Made by a program: the position numbers and the translations under genes
DNA from: Chamaea fasciata
Lineage: Eukaryota > Chordata > Aves > Passeriformes > Sylviidae
NCBI GenBank assembly: GCA_029207755.1
Contig: JARCOQ010000006.1
Span: 66,066,093-66,130,092, forward strand
Direction of reading: 5' to 3'
Length of the DNA: 64,000 bases
Shown: positions 1 through 8,077 of the stretch, in pieces
Position numbering within the stretch: position 1 is the stretch's first letter
Layout: the number at the start of each line of letters is the position of its first letter
Notes under the pieces: generated by a model
The model's input: the letters and a program-made list of their open reading frames with translations, nothing else
Told to the model about the DNA's origin: nothing
Databases searched by the model: none

Positions 1-21
1 GGACAGAGAGAGAGGCGTTTG

Positions 22-40
22 TGGTGCCTCAGAGGCACCA
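22..40. repeat. 19-bp perfect palindrome at unit start (unit 1)
   Basis: TGGTGCCTC-A-GAGGCACCA: 9-bp arms around one base. Present at offset 22-40 of all 18 units. Seen from the minus-strand gene of the preceding unit, it sits about 100 bp upstream of the candidate first ATG, so it lies in a possible promoter region. Confidence 0.7.
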
Positions 41-135
41 GAACTCGCCAGTAGCCTTGGGCAAGCTCCTTCTCCTCGATCCTGTCCTCAGCTCTGCAAG
101 TTGTGTTGCCACCTTTGTACCTTAGGGCTGGGTGA

Positions 136-143
136 TGATGTCA
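136..143 (-). promoter_or_regulatory. CRE/ATF-like TGATGTCA motif (unit 1)
   Basis: One mismatch from the TGACGTCA consensus; the minus strand reads TGACATCA. Repeated at the same offset in all units, about 215 bp upstream of the candidate first ATG of the preceding unit's gene. A single short motif is weak evidence, so function is only suggested. Confidence 0.25.
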
Positions 144-599
144 CACTAGTCCCTGTCACCCACTGCCCTAATTCGGGGAGGCTATCCTTGTGGGTGCTGA
201 CAGTGACTTTGTCAATGCCAGGCACGGCTGTAAGGAGAAAAACAGAAATGGGAACAGGTTCATCAACAGGTTGGCGGGCTTAAGGAGACTTAGGTCTTAC
301 TACAGGTCATCAGTGGTGATTAGGTCATACTAACCAGTCCTAATTCATTCTTTTGACAGCTCTAAGAGTACAGTTGATTGATTCATTCATTCTTTAAAAG
401 AAGAGTTGTTCTGTGATACATTGGGCATATTGCTTGGGTCAGCCTCCTTAAAGGAAAATCAGAGTATTACCTACGGTCTCAAATGAAGCTTCTGAACCAA
501 CTTTAAGTACTCATGTGTTTTTCCCGAAAGATAAAGTCTCTGAGGCCGTGGAAACTTCAGGATTGGGGTGGGCAAGCATGGCAGGAATTTGAGAAGATT

Positions 600-758
600 G
601 GTGCCCTGTAGGCACTGGGGGGCTCTGAAGTCTCCCTGGAGCCTTCTCTTCTCCAGGCTGAACAAGCTCAGCTCTCTCAGCCCATCTCCAGAGCAGAACT
701 GCTCCAGCCCTTGGATCATGGCTGCAACCCTCCTCTGGACTCACTCCAGAAGTTCCAT
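600..758 (-). mobile_element. CR1 LINE fragment A, unit 1
   Basis: The minus strand reads in the style of the CR1 3' region: GAGTCCAGAGGAGGG, then a stretch ending GGGCTGGAGCAG, GGGCTGAGAGAGCTG, TTGTTCAGCCTGGAGAAG and AGAAGGCTCCAGGGAGA. The match fades beyond the bases that read CCAGTGCCTACAGGG. This is a dead, 5'-truncated fragment with no intact reverse transcriptase. It directly abuts the T tract at its 5' side. Confidence 0.85.
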
Positions 759-759
759 G

Positions 760-794
760 TTTTTGTTTTTTTTTTGTGGGTTTTTTTTTTTTTT
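760..794. repeat. T tract, unit 1
   Basis: 35 bp of T with G interruptions (GTGGG in the middle), between CR1 fragment A and AAACGTGGAGACC. This is the main non-coding length variable of the array. Confidence 0.9.
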
Positions 795-2034
795 AAACGT
801 GGAGACCCCAGATGTGGGTGCAGAATTACTTTTGGGTTCAGGCAAGCGTTTGTTCATCACAGTTACTCCCACAAGCCAGCCCAGGTGGGAGCAGAGCTCC
901 TTCCACCCCACCCACCCTGTTTCCATCCCTTCTTCAGCACATCCCATGGTGCTTTTTTCTGCTGCTTCCCAGGAGCTGTTGGCTCTTGCCCTGCCCTGAC
1001 TGCTGGACCCGTCTGTGGACACTGCACAGCGATCTGTTGCCAGCTGTCTGGATTCTGAAGGAAAGCCCAAGCAAATCTCTGAATCAAAGTATAGGTGTCT
1101 TGCAAACTTAACCTAATCCTTTGTAAAGCTGTATTAAGGCCAAATTAAATTCAAATCTGTGGGTTCATTTTCCTCTTAGGCTTTATTCCTCGTTTGTTTG
1201 AGAGAGCTGGTGAGTCTTTTAGGACTCATGGTACCTTGGTTCCCTTTCAGAATGGAACAAATCTGAGACTTTTCCAGCCAGTTTTTCTTTAAATACCACG
1301 AGTTTTCATTCCCCTTTCATTTAAAATACTTCCACAATTTAATATGAAATGCTGGGTAGCAAAACCGGTAGCACTTCCAGACAGAAAGAAGTATGTTGTG
1401 TGTAACTCCAAATGTGAATTCTCCTTGCAAAGTGATGGCTTTCCACTGAGGTGGATCAAACAGATGCTCAGTTGGATGCTGGTGCTGAAGCACTTTTCTC
1501 TTGTGGCTTGAGTGTCTGATGGCAACAGCCTGAGATTTTAATAGCAGAAAGAAGGGAATTCCTACTAACCTTCCCCGGAGAACTGTCACTTGTACAGTCT
1601 TTTCCAGCCTCGTCTAGTCTGACCTGCATCTTCTCCAAAACTTGGTCAGTTTTTAAACACTTTTTAAACTTTTTGTGTACCATTTGCAGAGAACAGGAGG
1701 GTGCTGGCTATTTTTTTCACAAAATACACGCTGCTCTGTGAGTGAGGTGGTCCTCCGTTCTCCCCAGAGCAACCTTTACCTGTCAGCTCTGCTGCTTCTC
1801 AAGGATGGGATGCTGGTGCTGGTGTGGATAAACAGATTTTCTCCCATTTTCAGCACAGGTGATGGAGGGAGAGGAGCTGTTGGCCAAGAGCCTCATGGTG
1901 CCAGCACCTCCTGACATGCAGGAGCTGAAAAACTAGAGGTTTTGCCCTTGTTGCATTCAGTGGATTTCTAATTTTACTTCAAGCTAATTGCTTCCTCGTC
2001 CTGGGAGGTGCCAGGGAGATGCCCAAGGGGACAC

Positions 2035-2336
2035 AAGGACAAAGATTTTAGCCGGGTCTATTGCCATAAGACAAGGGGCAAGGGGTGTTGGTTTTAAACT
2101 GGAGGAGGGATGATTCAAATGAGCTTCAAGGAAGAATTTTTTTATCAATGAGGGTGATAAAAATGCTGTGGTCTCTGCCACAGGTTGCCCAGAGACGCTG
2201 TGGAAACATTCCAGGTTGGATGGGGCTTGGAACAAGCTGACTAGTTGAAGGTGTCCTTGCTTATTGCAGGGAGGGTGGAAGTAAATGAGATTTAAAGTGT
2301 CTCCCAAGCCAAACCATTGTACGATTTTACGATCAT
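2035..2336 (+). mobile_element. CR1 LINE 3' end (fragment B), unit 1
   Basis: Diagnostic CR1 3' features in order: AAGACAAGGGG, GGTTTTAAACTGGAGGAGGG, TCAAGGAAGAA, GAGGGTGATAA, ACAGGTTGCCCAGAGA, CAGGTTGGATGGGGCTTGG, CTAGTTGAAGGTGTCC, TTGCAGGGAGGGTGGAA and CCAAGCCAAACCATTGTACG. It ends in the degenerate direct repeat TACGATTTTACGAT, which corresponds to the CR1 terminal short repeat. A segment between TGTGG and AAACATTCCAGG is missing compared with the usual CR1. The private 7-bp duplication makes this copy 302 bp. Confidence 0.9.
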
Positions 2337-2431
2337 CTCATCCAACTTCACTGCTCCAACATGATTCCCATGAGCATGCAGGAGGCTGGGAAAAGGAATG
2401 TGGGCTCTCCCAGTTCAAACAAACAGAAAAG

Positions 2432-2437
2432 TTTATT
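2432..2437 (-). promoter_or_regulatory. AATAAA polyadenylation signal overlapping the stop codon (unit 1)
   Basis: Minus strand reads CCATCAAAATAAAC: the TAA stop (2435-2433) is contained in AATAAA. A T/G-rich stretch (TTTTCTGTTTGTTTG) follows at about 2430-2415 and could act as a downstream element. The same arrangement occurs in all 17 complete units, from one base before to four bases after the lowest coordinate of each ORF. Confidence 0.6.
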
Positions 2438-3407
2438 TTGATGGCTGAGGGGGACGAGCACCAGAGGGTGATGCTCGTCTGATCCTGCTCTGGTTTTCAG
2501 GCCGACTGTACAGCTTTTTCTCCTGCCGCTGTTGCCGCCGGACGTGTCTCATCCGGATTGGCCCAGGCTGGGAGCGTTTGTCCTTCATGGAGCCAGCGAA
2601 GAGCCAGGGTGGTCTGTATGGAGCTGCTTGTCTGCTGGGTGACTGAGTGTCCTGGGACAGCCCTGGCACCCCCTGAGTGGCGGTGCTGGGGCTGCTGGTC
2701 TCAATACTTTGGGCCAGCACATGGTCGATCCGGCGGCGTTTTGCTGCCGGGCTCCTGAGTGACTGTGGCTCTGTGGCGCCCTCTGGATGGCCTCTTTTCA
2801 AGCTCTGCTTTTTGCACGGGAAGCTGCTGCTGCTGCTGCTGCTGACCAGCACCACAGTCTGGGACAGCCCTGGCACCCCCTGAGTGGCGGTGCTGGGGCT
2901 GCTGGTCTCAATACTTTGGGCGATCCGGCGGTGTTTTGCTGCCGGGCTCCTGAGTGTCTGTGGCTCTGTGGCGCCCTCTGGATGGCCTCTCTTCAAGCTC
3001 TGCTTTTTGCAGGGGAAGCTGCTGCTGCTGCTGCTGCTGACCAGCACCACAGCCTGGGACAGCCCTGGCACCCCCTGAGTGCCGGTGCTGGGGCTGCTGG
3101 TCTCAGCACGCAGCAGTGGCACTCGGTTCAGCCGTATGGGTTTCACTGCCCGGCTGCCCGGGCCTTGTGCTCTCTGTCTCCAGGAACGGCGCCGGGCCTG
3201 CTCCGCCCTGGGCTGTTCCGACAGGCCGCTGCTGCTGCTGCTGCTGTTTGGATCTGCACATTGGAGAGAGGAGAGGGCAAGTGGTGTGAGCAGCTGCGCA
3301 GGGCTCGGGTGATGTCCGTGCAGGATTGTCCCCAAGGCCTTGCCGGGCTGGCTTAAGGGCAGGGGAGGCATATGTGCCCACAGGCCAGCCTGGCCCCGCT
3401 GGCCCAA
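2433..3407 (-). CDS. Unrecognised basic Ser-rich repeat protein, unit 1 copy (324 codons, 2 repeats)
   Basis: I do not recognise this protein. Residues 1-101 are rich in Pro, Leu and Ser with a serine run near 55-60. Residues 102-166 are a 65-residue repeat that begins like type A and ends like type B (KHRRIAQ). Residues 167-235 are a 69-residue type C repeat carrying RIDHVLAQ, where most copies have RIDDVLAQ. Residues 236-252 are a half repeat and 253-324 an Arg-rich tail (HVRRQQRQEKK, RIRRASPSG). PAAKRRRI in the C repeat resembles a Myc-type nuclear localisation signal, so a nuclear protein is likely but unproven. The first codon here is TTG, so this marks an open frame and not a start: the first ATG is at 3371-3369, and the frame stays open upstream to a TGA near 3518. 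A spliced start is plausible (see the candidate exon at 3520-3565). The TAA at 2435-2433 lies within AATAAA. No signal peptide or membrane segment is apparent. Confidence 0.55.
   Translation of the reverse strand: MGQRGQAGLWAHMPPLPLSQPGKALGTILHGHHPSPAQLLTPLALSSLQCADPNSSSSSSGLSEQPRAEQARRRSWRQRAQGPGSRAVKPIRLNRVPLLRAETSSPSTGTQGVPGLSQAVVLVSSSSSSSFPCKKQSLKRGHPEGATEPQTLRSPAAKHRRIAQSIETSSPSTATQGVPGLSQTVVLVSSSSSSSFPCKKQSLKRGHPEGATEPQSLRSPAAKRRRIDHVLAQSIETSSPSTATQGVPGLSQDTQSPSRQAAPYRPPWLFAGSMKDKRSQPGPIRMRHVRRQQRQEKKLYSRPENQSRIRRASPSGARPPQPSK
2453..2479 (-). other. Hairpin-forming inverted repeat near the 3' end of the ORF (unit 1)
   Basis: Perfect 8-bp arms (GACGAGCA at 2453-2460, TGCTCGTC at 2472-2479) around an 11-nt loop, inside the last codons before the stop and about 16 bp from the AATAAA. 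It is repeated unchanged in the other complete units. Confidence 0.5.
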
Positions 3408-3519
3408 GAGAGCCAGAGGGACTCTACCCTGGGTCGTTGTTGGAGCTCCTGCTTCCCCTTGCTGCAGCTCTTGACCGCTCCCCCACTGCCAGCCGTGGGG
3501 AGGGAGATTTTGCTCTCAC

Positions 3520-3565
3520 CTTGCTTCTTCCCAGGAGGACACTTCTCAGCAGTGTTGTGCACCAT
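3520..3565 (-). other. Candidate first coding exon (shown for unit 1; present in every complete unit)
   Basis: An ATG at 3565-3563 opens a 15-codon stretch (MVHNTAEKCPPGKKQ) ending at a strong donor-like CAAG|GTGAGAG at 3520/3519. Joining to AG|GAGCTCC (exon from 3448) removes 71 nt and enters the long ORF frame in phase, giving a protein of about 354 residues in unit 1. In-phase alternative acceptors would start the exon at 3457 or 3421. The same stretch lies 113 to 158 bp beyond the upstream end of each long ORF. No transcript evidence is available, and 71 nt is near the lower limit for vertebrate introns. Confidence 0.35.
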
Positions 3566-4241
3566 TGTGGATAGGGAGCAGTGCCTGGAAGGTCTGTGCT
3601 GCAGGCCTTTCTCCTCCTGACAAAGCATCCCAGTCCTTGTTTGGACAGAGAGAGAGGCGTTTGTGGTGCCTCAGAGGCACCAGAACTCGCCAGTAGCCTT
3701 GGGCAAGCTCCTTCTCCTCGATCCTGTCCTCAGCTCTGCAAGTTGTGTTGCCACCTTTGTACCTTAGGGCTGGGTGATGATGTCACACTAGTCCCTGTCA
3801 CCCACTGCCCTAATTCGGGGAGGCTATCCTTGTGGGTGCTGACAGTGACTTTGTCAATGCCAGGCACGGCTGTAAGGAGAAAAACAGAAATGGGAACAGG
3901 TTCATCAACAGGTTGGCGGGCTTAAGGAGACTTAGGTCTTACTACAGGTCATCAGTGGTGATTAGGTCATACTAACCAGTCCTAATTCATTCTTTTGACA
4001 GCTCTAAGAGTACAGTTGATTGATTCATTCATTCTTTAAAAGAAGAGTTGTTCTGTGATACATTGGGCATATTGCTTGGGTCAGCCTCCTTAAAGGAAAA
4101 TCAGAGTATTACCTACGGTCTCAAATGAAGCTTCTGAACCAACTTTAAGTACTCATGTGTTTTTCCCGAAAGATAAAGTCTCTGAGGCCGTGGAAACTTC
4201 AGGATTGGGGTGGGCAAGCATGGCAGGAATTTGAGAAGATT

Positions 4242-4400
4242 GGTGCCCTGTAGGCACTGGGGGGCTCTGAAGTCTCCCTGGAGCCTTCTCTTCTCCAGGC
4301 TGAACAAGCTCAGCTCTCTCAGCCCATCTCCAGAGCAGAACTGCTCCAGCCCTTGGATCATGGCTGCAACCCTCCTCTGGACTCACTCCAGAAGTTCCAT
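4242..4400 (-). mobile_element. CR1 fragment A, unit 2
   Basis: Same boundaries within the unit as in unit 1, with no indel. Confidence 0.83.
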
Positions 4401-4402
4401 GG

Positions 4403-4440
4403 TTTTTTTTTTTGGTTTTTTTGTTTTTTTTTTTTTTTTT
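4403..4440. repeat. T tract, unit 2
   Basis: 38 bp, interrupted by GG and by a single G. Confidence 0.9.
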
Positions 4441-5681
4441 AAACGTGGAGACCCCAGATGTGGGTGCAGAATTACTTTTGGGTTCAGGCAAGCGTTTGTT
4501 CATCACAGTTACTCCCACAAGCCAGCCCAGGTGGGAGCAGAGCTCCTTCCACCCCACCCACCCTGTTTCCATCCCTTCTTCAGCACATCCCATGGTGCTT
4601 TTTTCTGCTGCTTCCCAGGAGCTGTTGGCTCTTGCCCTGCCCTGACTGCTGGACCCATCTGTGGACACTGCACAGCGATCTGTTGCCAGCTCTCTGGATT
4701 CTGAAGGAAAACCCAAGCAAATCTCTGAATCAAAGTAAAGGTGTCTTGCAAACTTAACCTAATCCTTTGTAAAGCTGTATTAAGGCCAAATTAAATTCAA
4801 ATCTGTGGGTTCATTTTCCTCTTAGGCTTTATTCCTCGTTTGTTTGAGAGAGCTGGTGAGTCTTTTAGGACTCATGGTACCTTGGTTCCCTTTCAGAATG
4901 GAACAAATCTGAGACTTTTCCAGCCAGTTTTTCTTTAAATACCACGAGTTTTCATTCCCCTTTCATTTAAAATACTTCCACAATTTAATATGAAATGCTG
5001 GGTAGCAAACCCGGTAGCACTTCCAGACAGAAAGAAGTATGTTGTGTGTAACTCCAAATGTGAATTCTCCTTGCAAAGTGATGGCTTTCCACTGAGGTGG
5101 ATCAAACAGATGCTCAGTTGGATGCTGGTGCTGAAGCACTTTTCTCTTGTGGCTTGAGTGTCTGATGGCAACAGCCTGAGATTTTAATAGCAGAAAGAAG
5201 GGATTTCCTACTAACCTTCCCCGGAGAACTGTCACTTGTACAGTCTTTTCCAGGCTCGTGTAGTCTGATCTGCATCTTGTCCAGAACTTGGTCAATTTTT
5301 AAATACTTTTTAAACTTTTTGTGTACCATTTGCAGAGAACAGGAGGGTGCTGGCTATTTTTTTTCACAAAATACACGCTGCTCTGTGAGTGAGGTGGTCC
5401 TCCGTTCTCCCCAGAGCAACCTTTACCTGTCAGCTCTGCTGCTTCTCAAGGATGGGATGCTGGTGCTGGTGTGGATAAACAGATTTTCTCCCATTTTCAG
5501 CACAGGTGATGGAGGGAGAGGAGCTGTTGGCCAAGAGCCTCATGGTGCCAGCACCTCCTGACATGCAGGAGCTGAAAAACTAGAGGTTTTGCCCTTGTTG
5601 CATTCAGTGGATTTCTAATTTTACTTCAAGCTAATTGCTTCCTCGTCCTGGGAGGTGCCAGGGAGATGCCCAAGGGGACAC

Positions 5682-5976
5682 AAGGACAAAGATTTTAGCA
5701 AGATCTATTGCCATAAGACAAGGGGTGTTGGTTTTAAACTGGAGGAGGGATGATTCAAATGAGCTTCAAGGAAGAATTTTTTTATCAATGAGGGTGATAA
5801 AAATGCTGTGGTCTCTGCCACAGGTTGCCCAGAGACGCTGTGGAAACATTCCAGGTTGGATGGGGCTTGGAACAAGCTGACTAGTTGAAGGTGTCCTTGC
5901 TTATTGCAGGGAGGGTGGAAGTAAATGAGATTTAAAGTGTCTCCCAAGCCAAACCATTGTACGATTTTACGATCAT
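5682..5976 (+). mobile_element. CR1 fragment B, unit 2
   Basis: 295 bp; TTAGCAAGATCTATTGCC variant, shared with units 3-9. Confidence 0.88.
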
Positions 5977-6072
5977 CTCATCCAACTTCACTGCTCCAAC
6001 ATGATTCCCATGAGCATGCAGGAGGCTGGGAAAAGGAATGTGGGCTCTCCCAGTTCAAACAAACAGAAAAGT

Positions 6073-7044
6073 TTATTTTGATGGCTGAGGGGGACGAGCA
6101 CCAGAGGGTGATGCTCGTCTGATCCTGCTCTGGTTTTCAGGCCGACTGTACAGCTTTTTCTCCTGCCGCTGTTGCCGCCGGACGTGTCTCATACGGATTG
6201 GCCCAGGCTGGGAGCGTTTGTCCTTCATGGAGCCAGCGAAGAGCCAGGGTGGTCTGTATGGAGCTGCTTGTCTGCTGGGTGACTGAGTGTCCTGGGGCAG
6301 CCCTGGCAACCCCTGAGTGGCGGTGCCGGGGCTGCTGGTCTCAATATTTTGGGCCAGCACATCGTCGATCCGGCGGCGTTTTGCTGCCGGGCTCCTGAGT
6401 GACTGTGGCTCTGTGTCGCCCTCTGGATGGCCTCTCTTCAAGCTCTGCTTTTTGCGCGGGAAGCTGCTGCTGCTGCTGCTGCTGACCAGCACCACAGTCT
6501 GGGACAGCCCTGGCACCCCCTGAGTGGCGGTGCTGGGGCTGCTGGTCTCAATACTTTGGGCGATCCGGCGGTGTTTTGCTGCCGGGCTCCTGAGTGTCTG
6601 TGGCTCTGTGGCGCCCTCTGGATGGCCTCTCTTCAAGCTCTGCTTTTTGCAGGGGAAGCTGCTGCTGCTGCTGCTGCTGACCAGAACCACACTTTGAGAC
6701 AGCCCTGGCACCCCCTGAGTGGCGGTGCTGGGGCTGCTGGTCTCGGCACGCAGCAGTGGCACTCGGTTCAGCCGTATGTGTTTCACTGCCTGGCTGCCCG
6801 GGCCTTGTGCTCTCTGTCTCCAGGAACGGCGCCGGGCCTGCTCCGCCCTGGGCTGTCCCGACAGGCCGCTGCTGCTGCTGCTGTTTGGATCTGCACATTG
6901 GAGAGAGGAGAGGGCAAGTGGTGTGAGCAGCTGCGCAGGGCTCGGGTGATGTCCGTGCAGGATTGTCCCCAAGGCCTTGCCGGGCTGGCTTAAGGGCAGG
7001 GGAGGCATATGTGCCCACAGGCCAGCCTGGCCCCGCTGGCCCAA
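6073..7044 (-). CDS. Ser-rich repeat protein, unit 2 copy (323 codons, 2 repeats)
   Basis: Open frame with a TTG first codon; first ATG at 7008-7006. One serine fewer than unit 1 in the N-terminal run, and SQAVKHIRLN where most copies have SRAVKPIRLN. Repeat order is B (65 residues, KHRRIAQ) then C (69 residues, FPRKKQ and HPEGDTEPQS). The half repeat reads GTATQGLPGLPQ, shared only with unit 3. The tail is unchanged. Single-residue changes and an in-frame loss leave the frame intact. Confidence 0.55.
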   Translation of the reverse strand: MGQRGQAGLWAHMPPLPLSQPGKALGTILHGHHPSPAQLLTPLALSSLQCADPNSSSSSGLSGQPRAEQARRRSWRQRAQGPGSQAVKHIRLNRVPLLRAETSSPSTATQGVPGLSQSVVLVSSSSSSSFPCKKQSLKRGHPEGATEPQTLRSPAAKHRRIAQSIETSSPSTATQGVPGLSQTVVLVSSSSSSSFPRKKQSLKRGHPEGDTEPQSLRSPAAKRRRIDDVLAQNIETSSPGTATQGLPGLPQDTQSPSRQAAPYRPPWLFAGSMKDKRSQPGPIRMRHVRRQQRQEKKLYSRPENQSRIRRASPSGARPPQPSK

Positions 7045-7878
7045 GAGAGCCAGAGGGAGTCTACCCTGGGTCGTTGTTGGAGCTCCTGCTTCCCCTTGCT
7101 GCAGCTCTTGACCGCTCCCCCACTGCCAGCCGTGGGGAGGGAGATTTTGCTCTCACCTTGCTTCTTCCCAGGAGGACACTTCTCAGCAGTGTTGTGCACC
7201 ATTGTGGATAGGGAGCAGTGCCTGGAAGGTCTGTGCTGCAGGCCTTTCTCCTCCTGACAAAGCATCCCAGTCCTTGTTTGGACAGAGAGAGAGGCGTTTG
7301 TGGTGCCTCAGAGGCACCAGAACTCGCCAGTAGCCTTGGGCAAGCTCCTTCTCCTCGATCCTGTCTTCAGCTCTGCAAGTTGTGTTGCCACCTTTGTACC
7401 TTAGGGCTGGGTGATGATGTCACACTAGTCCCTGTCACCCACTGCCCTAATTCGGGGAGGCTATCCTTGTGGGTGCTGACAGTGACTTTGTCAATGCCAG
7501 GCACGGCTGTAAGGAGAAAAACAGAAATGGGAACAGGTTCATCAACAGGTTGGCGGGCTTAAGGAGACTTAGGTCTTACTACAGGTCATCAGTGGTGATT
7601 AGGTCATACTAACCAGTCCTAATTCATTCTTTTGACAGCTCTAAGAGTACAGTTGATTGATTCATTCATTCTTTAAAAGAAGAGTTGTTCTGTGATACAT
7701 TGGGCATATTGCTTGGGTCAGCCTCCTTAAAGGAAAATCAGAGTATTACCTACGGTCTCAAATGAAGCTTCTGAACCAACTTTAAGTACTCATGTGTTTT
7801 TCCCGAAAGATAAAGTCTCTGAGGCCGTGGAAACTTCAGGATTGGGGTGGGCAAGCATGGCAGGAATTTGAGAAGATT

Positions 7879-8037
7879 GGTGCCCTGTAGGCACTGGGGG
7901 GCTCTGAAGTCTCCCTGGAGCCTTCTCTTCTCCAGGCTGAACAAGCTCAGCTCTCTCAGCCCATCTCCAGAGCAGAACTGCTCCAGCCCTTGGATCATGG
8001 CTGCAACCCTCCTCTGGACTCACTCCAGAAGTTCCAT
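7879..8037 (-). mobile_element. CR1 fragment A, unit 3
   Basis: Unchanged copy; followed by CATGG before the T tract, as in units 2 and 17. Confidence 0.83.
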
Positions 8038-8039
8038 GG

Positions 8040-8077
8040 TTTTTTTTTTTGGTTTTTTTTTTTTTTTTTTTTTTTTT
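8040..8077. repeat. T tract, unit 3
   Basis: 38 bp, one GG interruption; the second G of unit 2 is absent. Confidence 0.9.

Larger units (their letters stand above)
1..3642. repeat. Macrosatellite unit 1 (3,642 bp)
   Basis: First complete unit as phased here; the boundary is arbitrary because the array is continuous. Order: palindrome (22-40), minus-strand CR1 piece (600-758), T tract (760-794), spacer (795-2034) in which I see no supported gene, plus-strand CR1 3' end (2035-2336), and the minus-strand ORF (2433-3407) with its 5' region to 3642. It has a private 7-bp duplication, CAAGGGG, near 2078. It shares with unit 8 the rare change CACATGGTCGATCC near 2720. Confidence 0.97.
3643..7279. 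repeat. Macrosatellite unit 2 (3,637 bp)
   Basis: Same order of parts as unit 1. The spacer variants GCTCGTGTAGTCTGATC and CATCTTGTCC (5250-5285) are shared with unit 3 only, so units 2 and 3 are close relatives over that part. Two internal coding repeats. The spacer 4441-5681 holds nothing I can name. Confidence 0.97.

Noticed and set aside
471..719. 82-codon minus-strand frame beginning MIQGLEQF
   Set aside because: It is the translation of the CR1 fragment, not a host gene.
568..999. Plus-strand frames with long Phe runs
   Set aside because: Created by the T tract; their length and frame change with each T-tract indel between units.
1210..1250. Plus-strand GTGAGT ... TTCCCTTTCAG splice-like pair
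   Set aside because: It would give a 41-nt intron, too short for vertebrate splicing, and no coding frame flanks it.
2787..3356. 189-codon plus-strand frame rich in Ala, and similar frames in other units
   Set aside because: It lies opposite the minus-strand ORF and is kept open by the CTG tracts and GC-rich repeats; no start context, splice or poly(A) evidence supports it.
2433..3407. Possible kinship with the nucleoporin POM121 (basic plus serine-rich motifs such as SLKRG)
   Set aside because: The resemblance is limited to low-complexity basic and serine-rich stretches; no FG repeats or membrane segment are seen.
6548..7018. Minus-strand frame with poly-Gln runs (156-161 codons in some units)
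   Set aside because: A +1 shadow of the serine frame caused by the same triplet tracts; it is broken in many units (only 92 codons in others).
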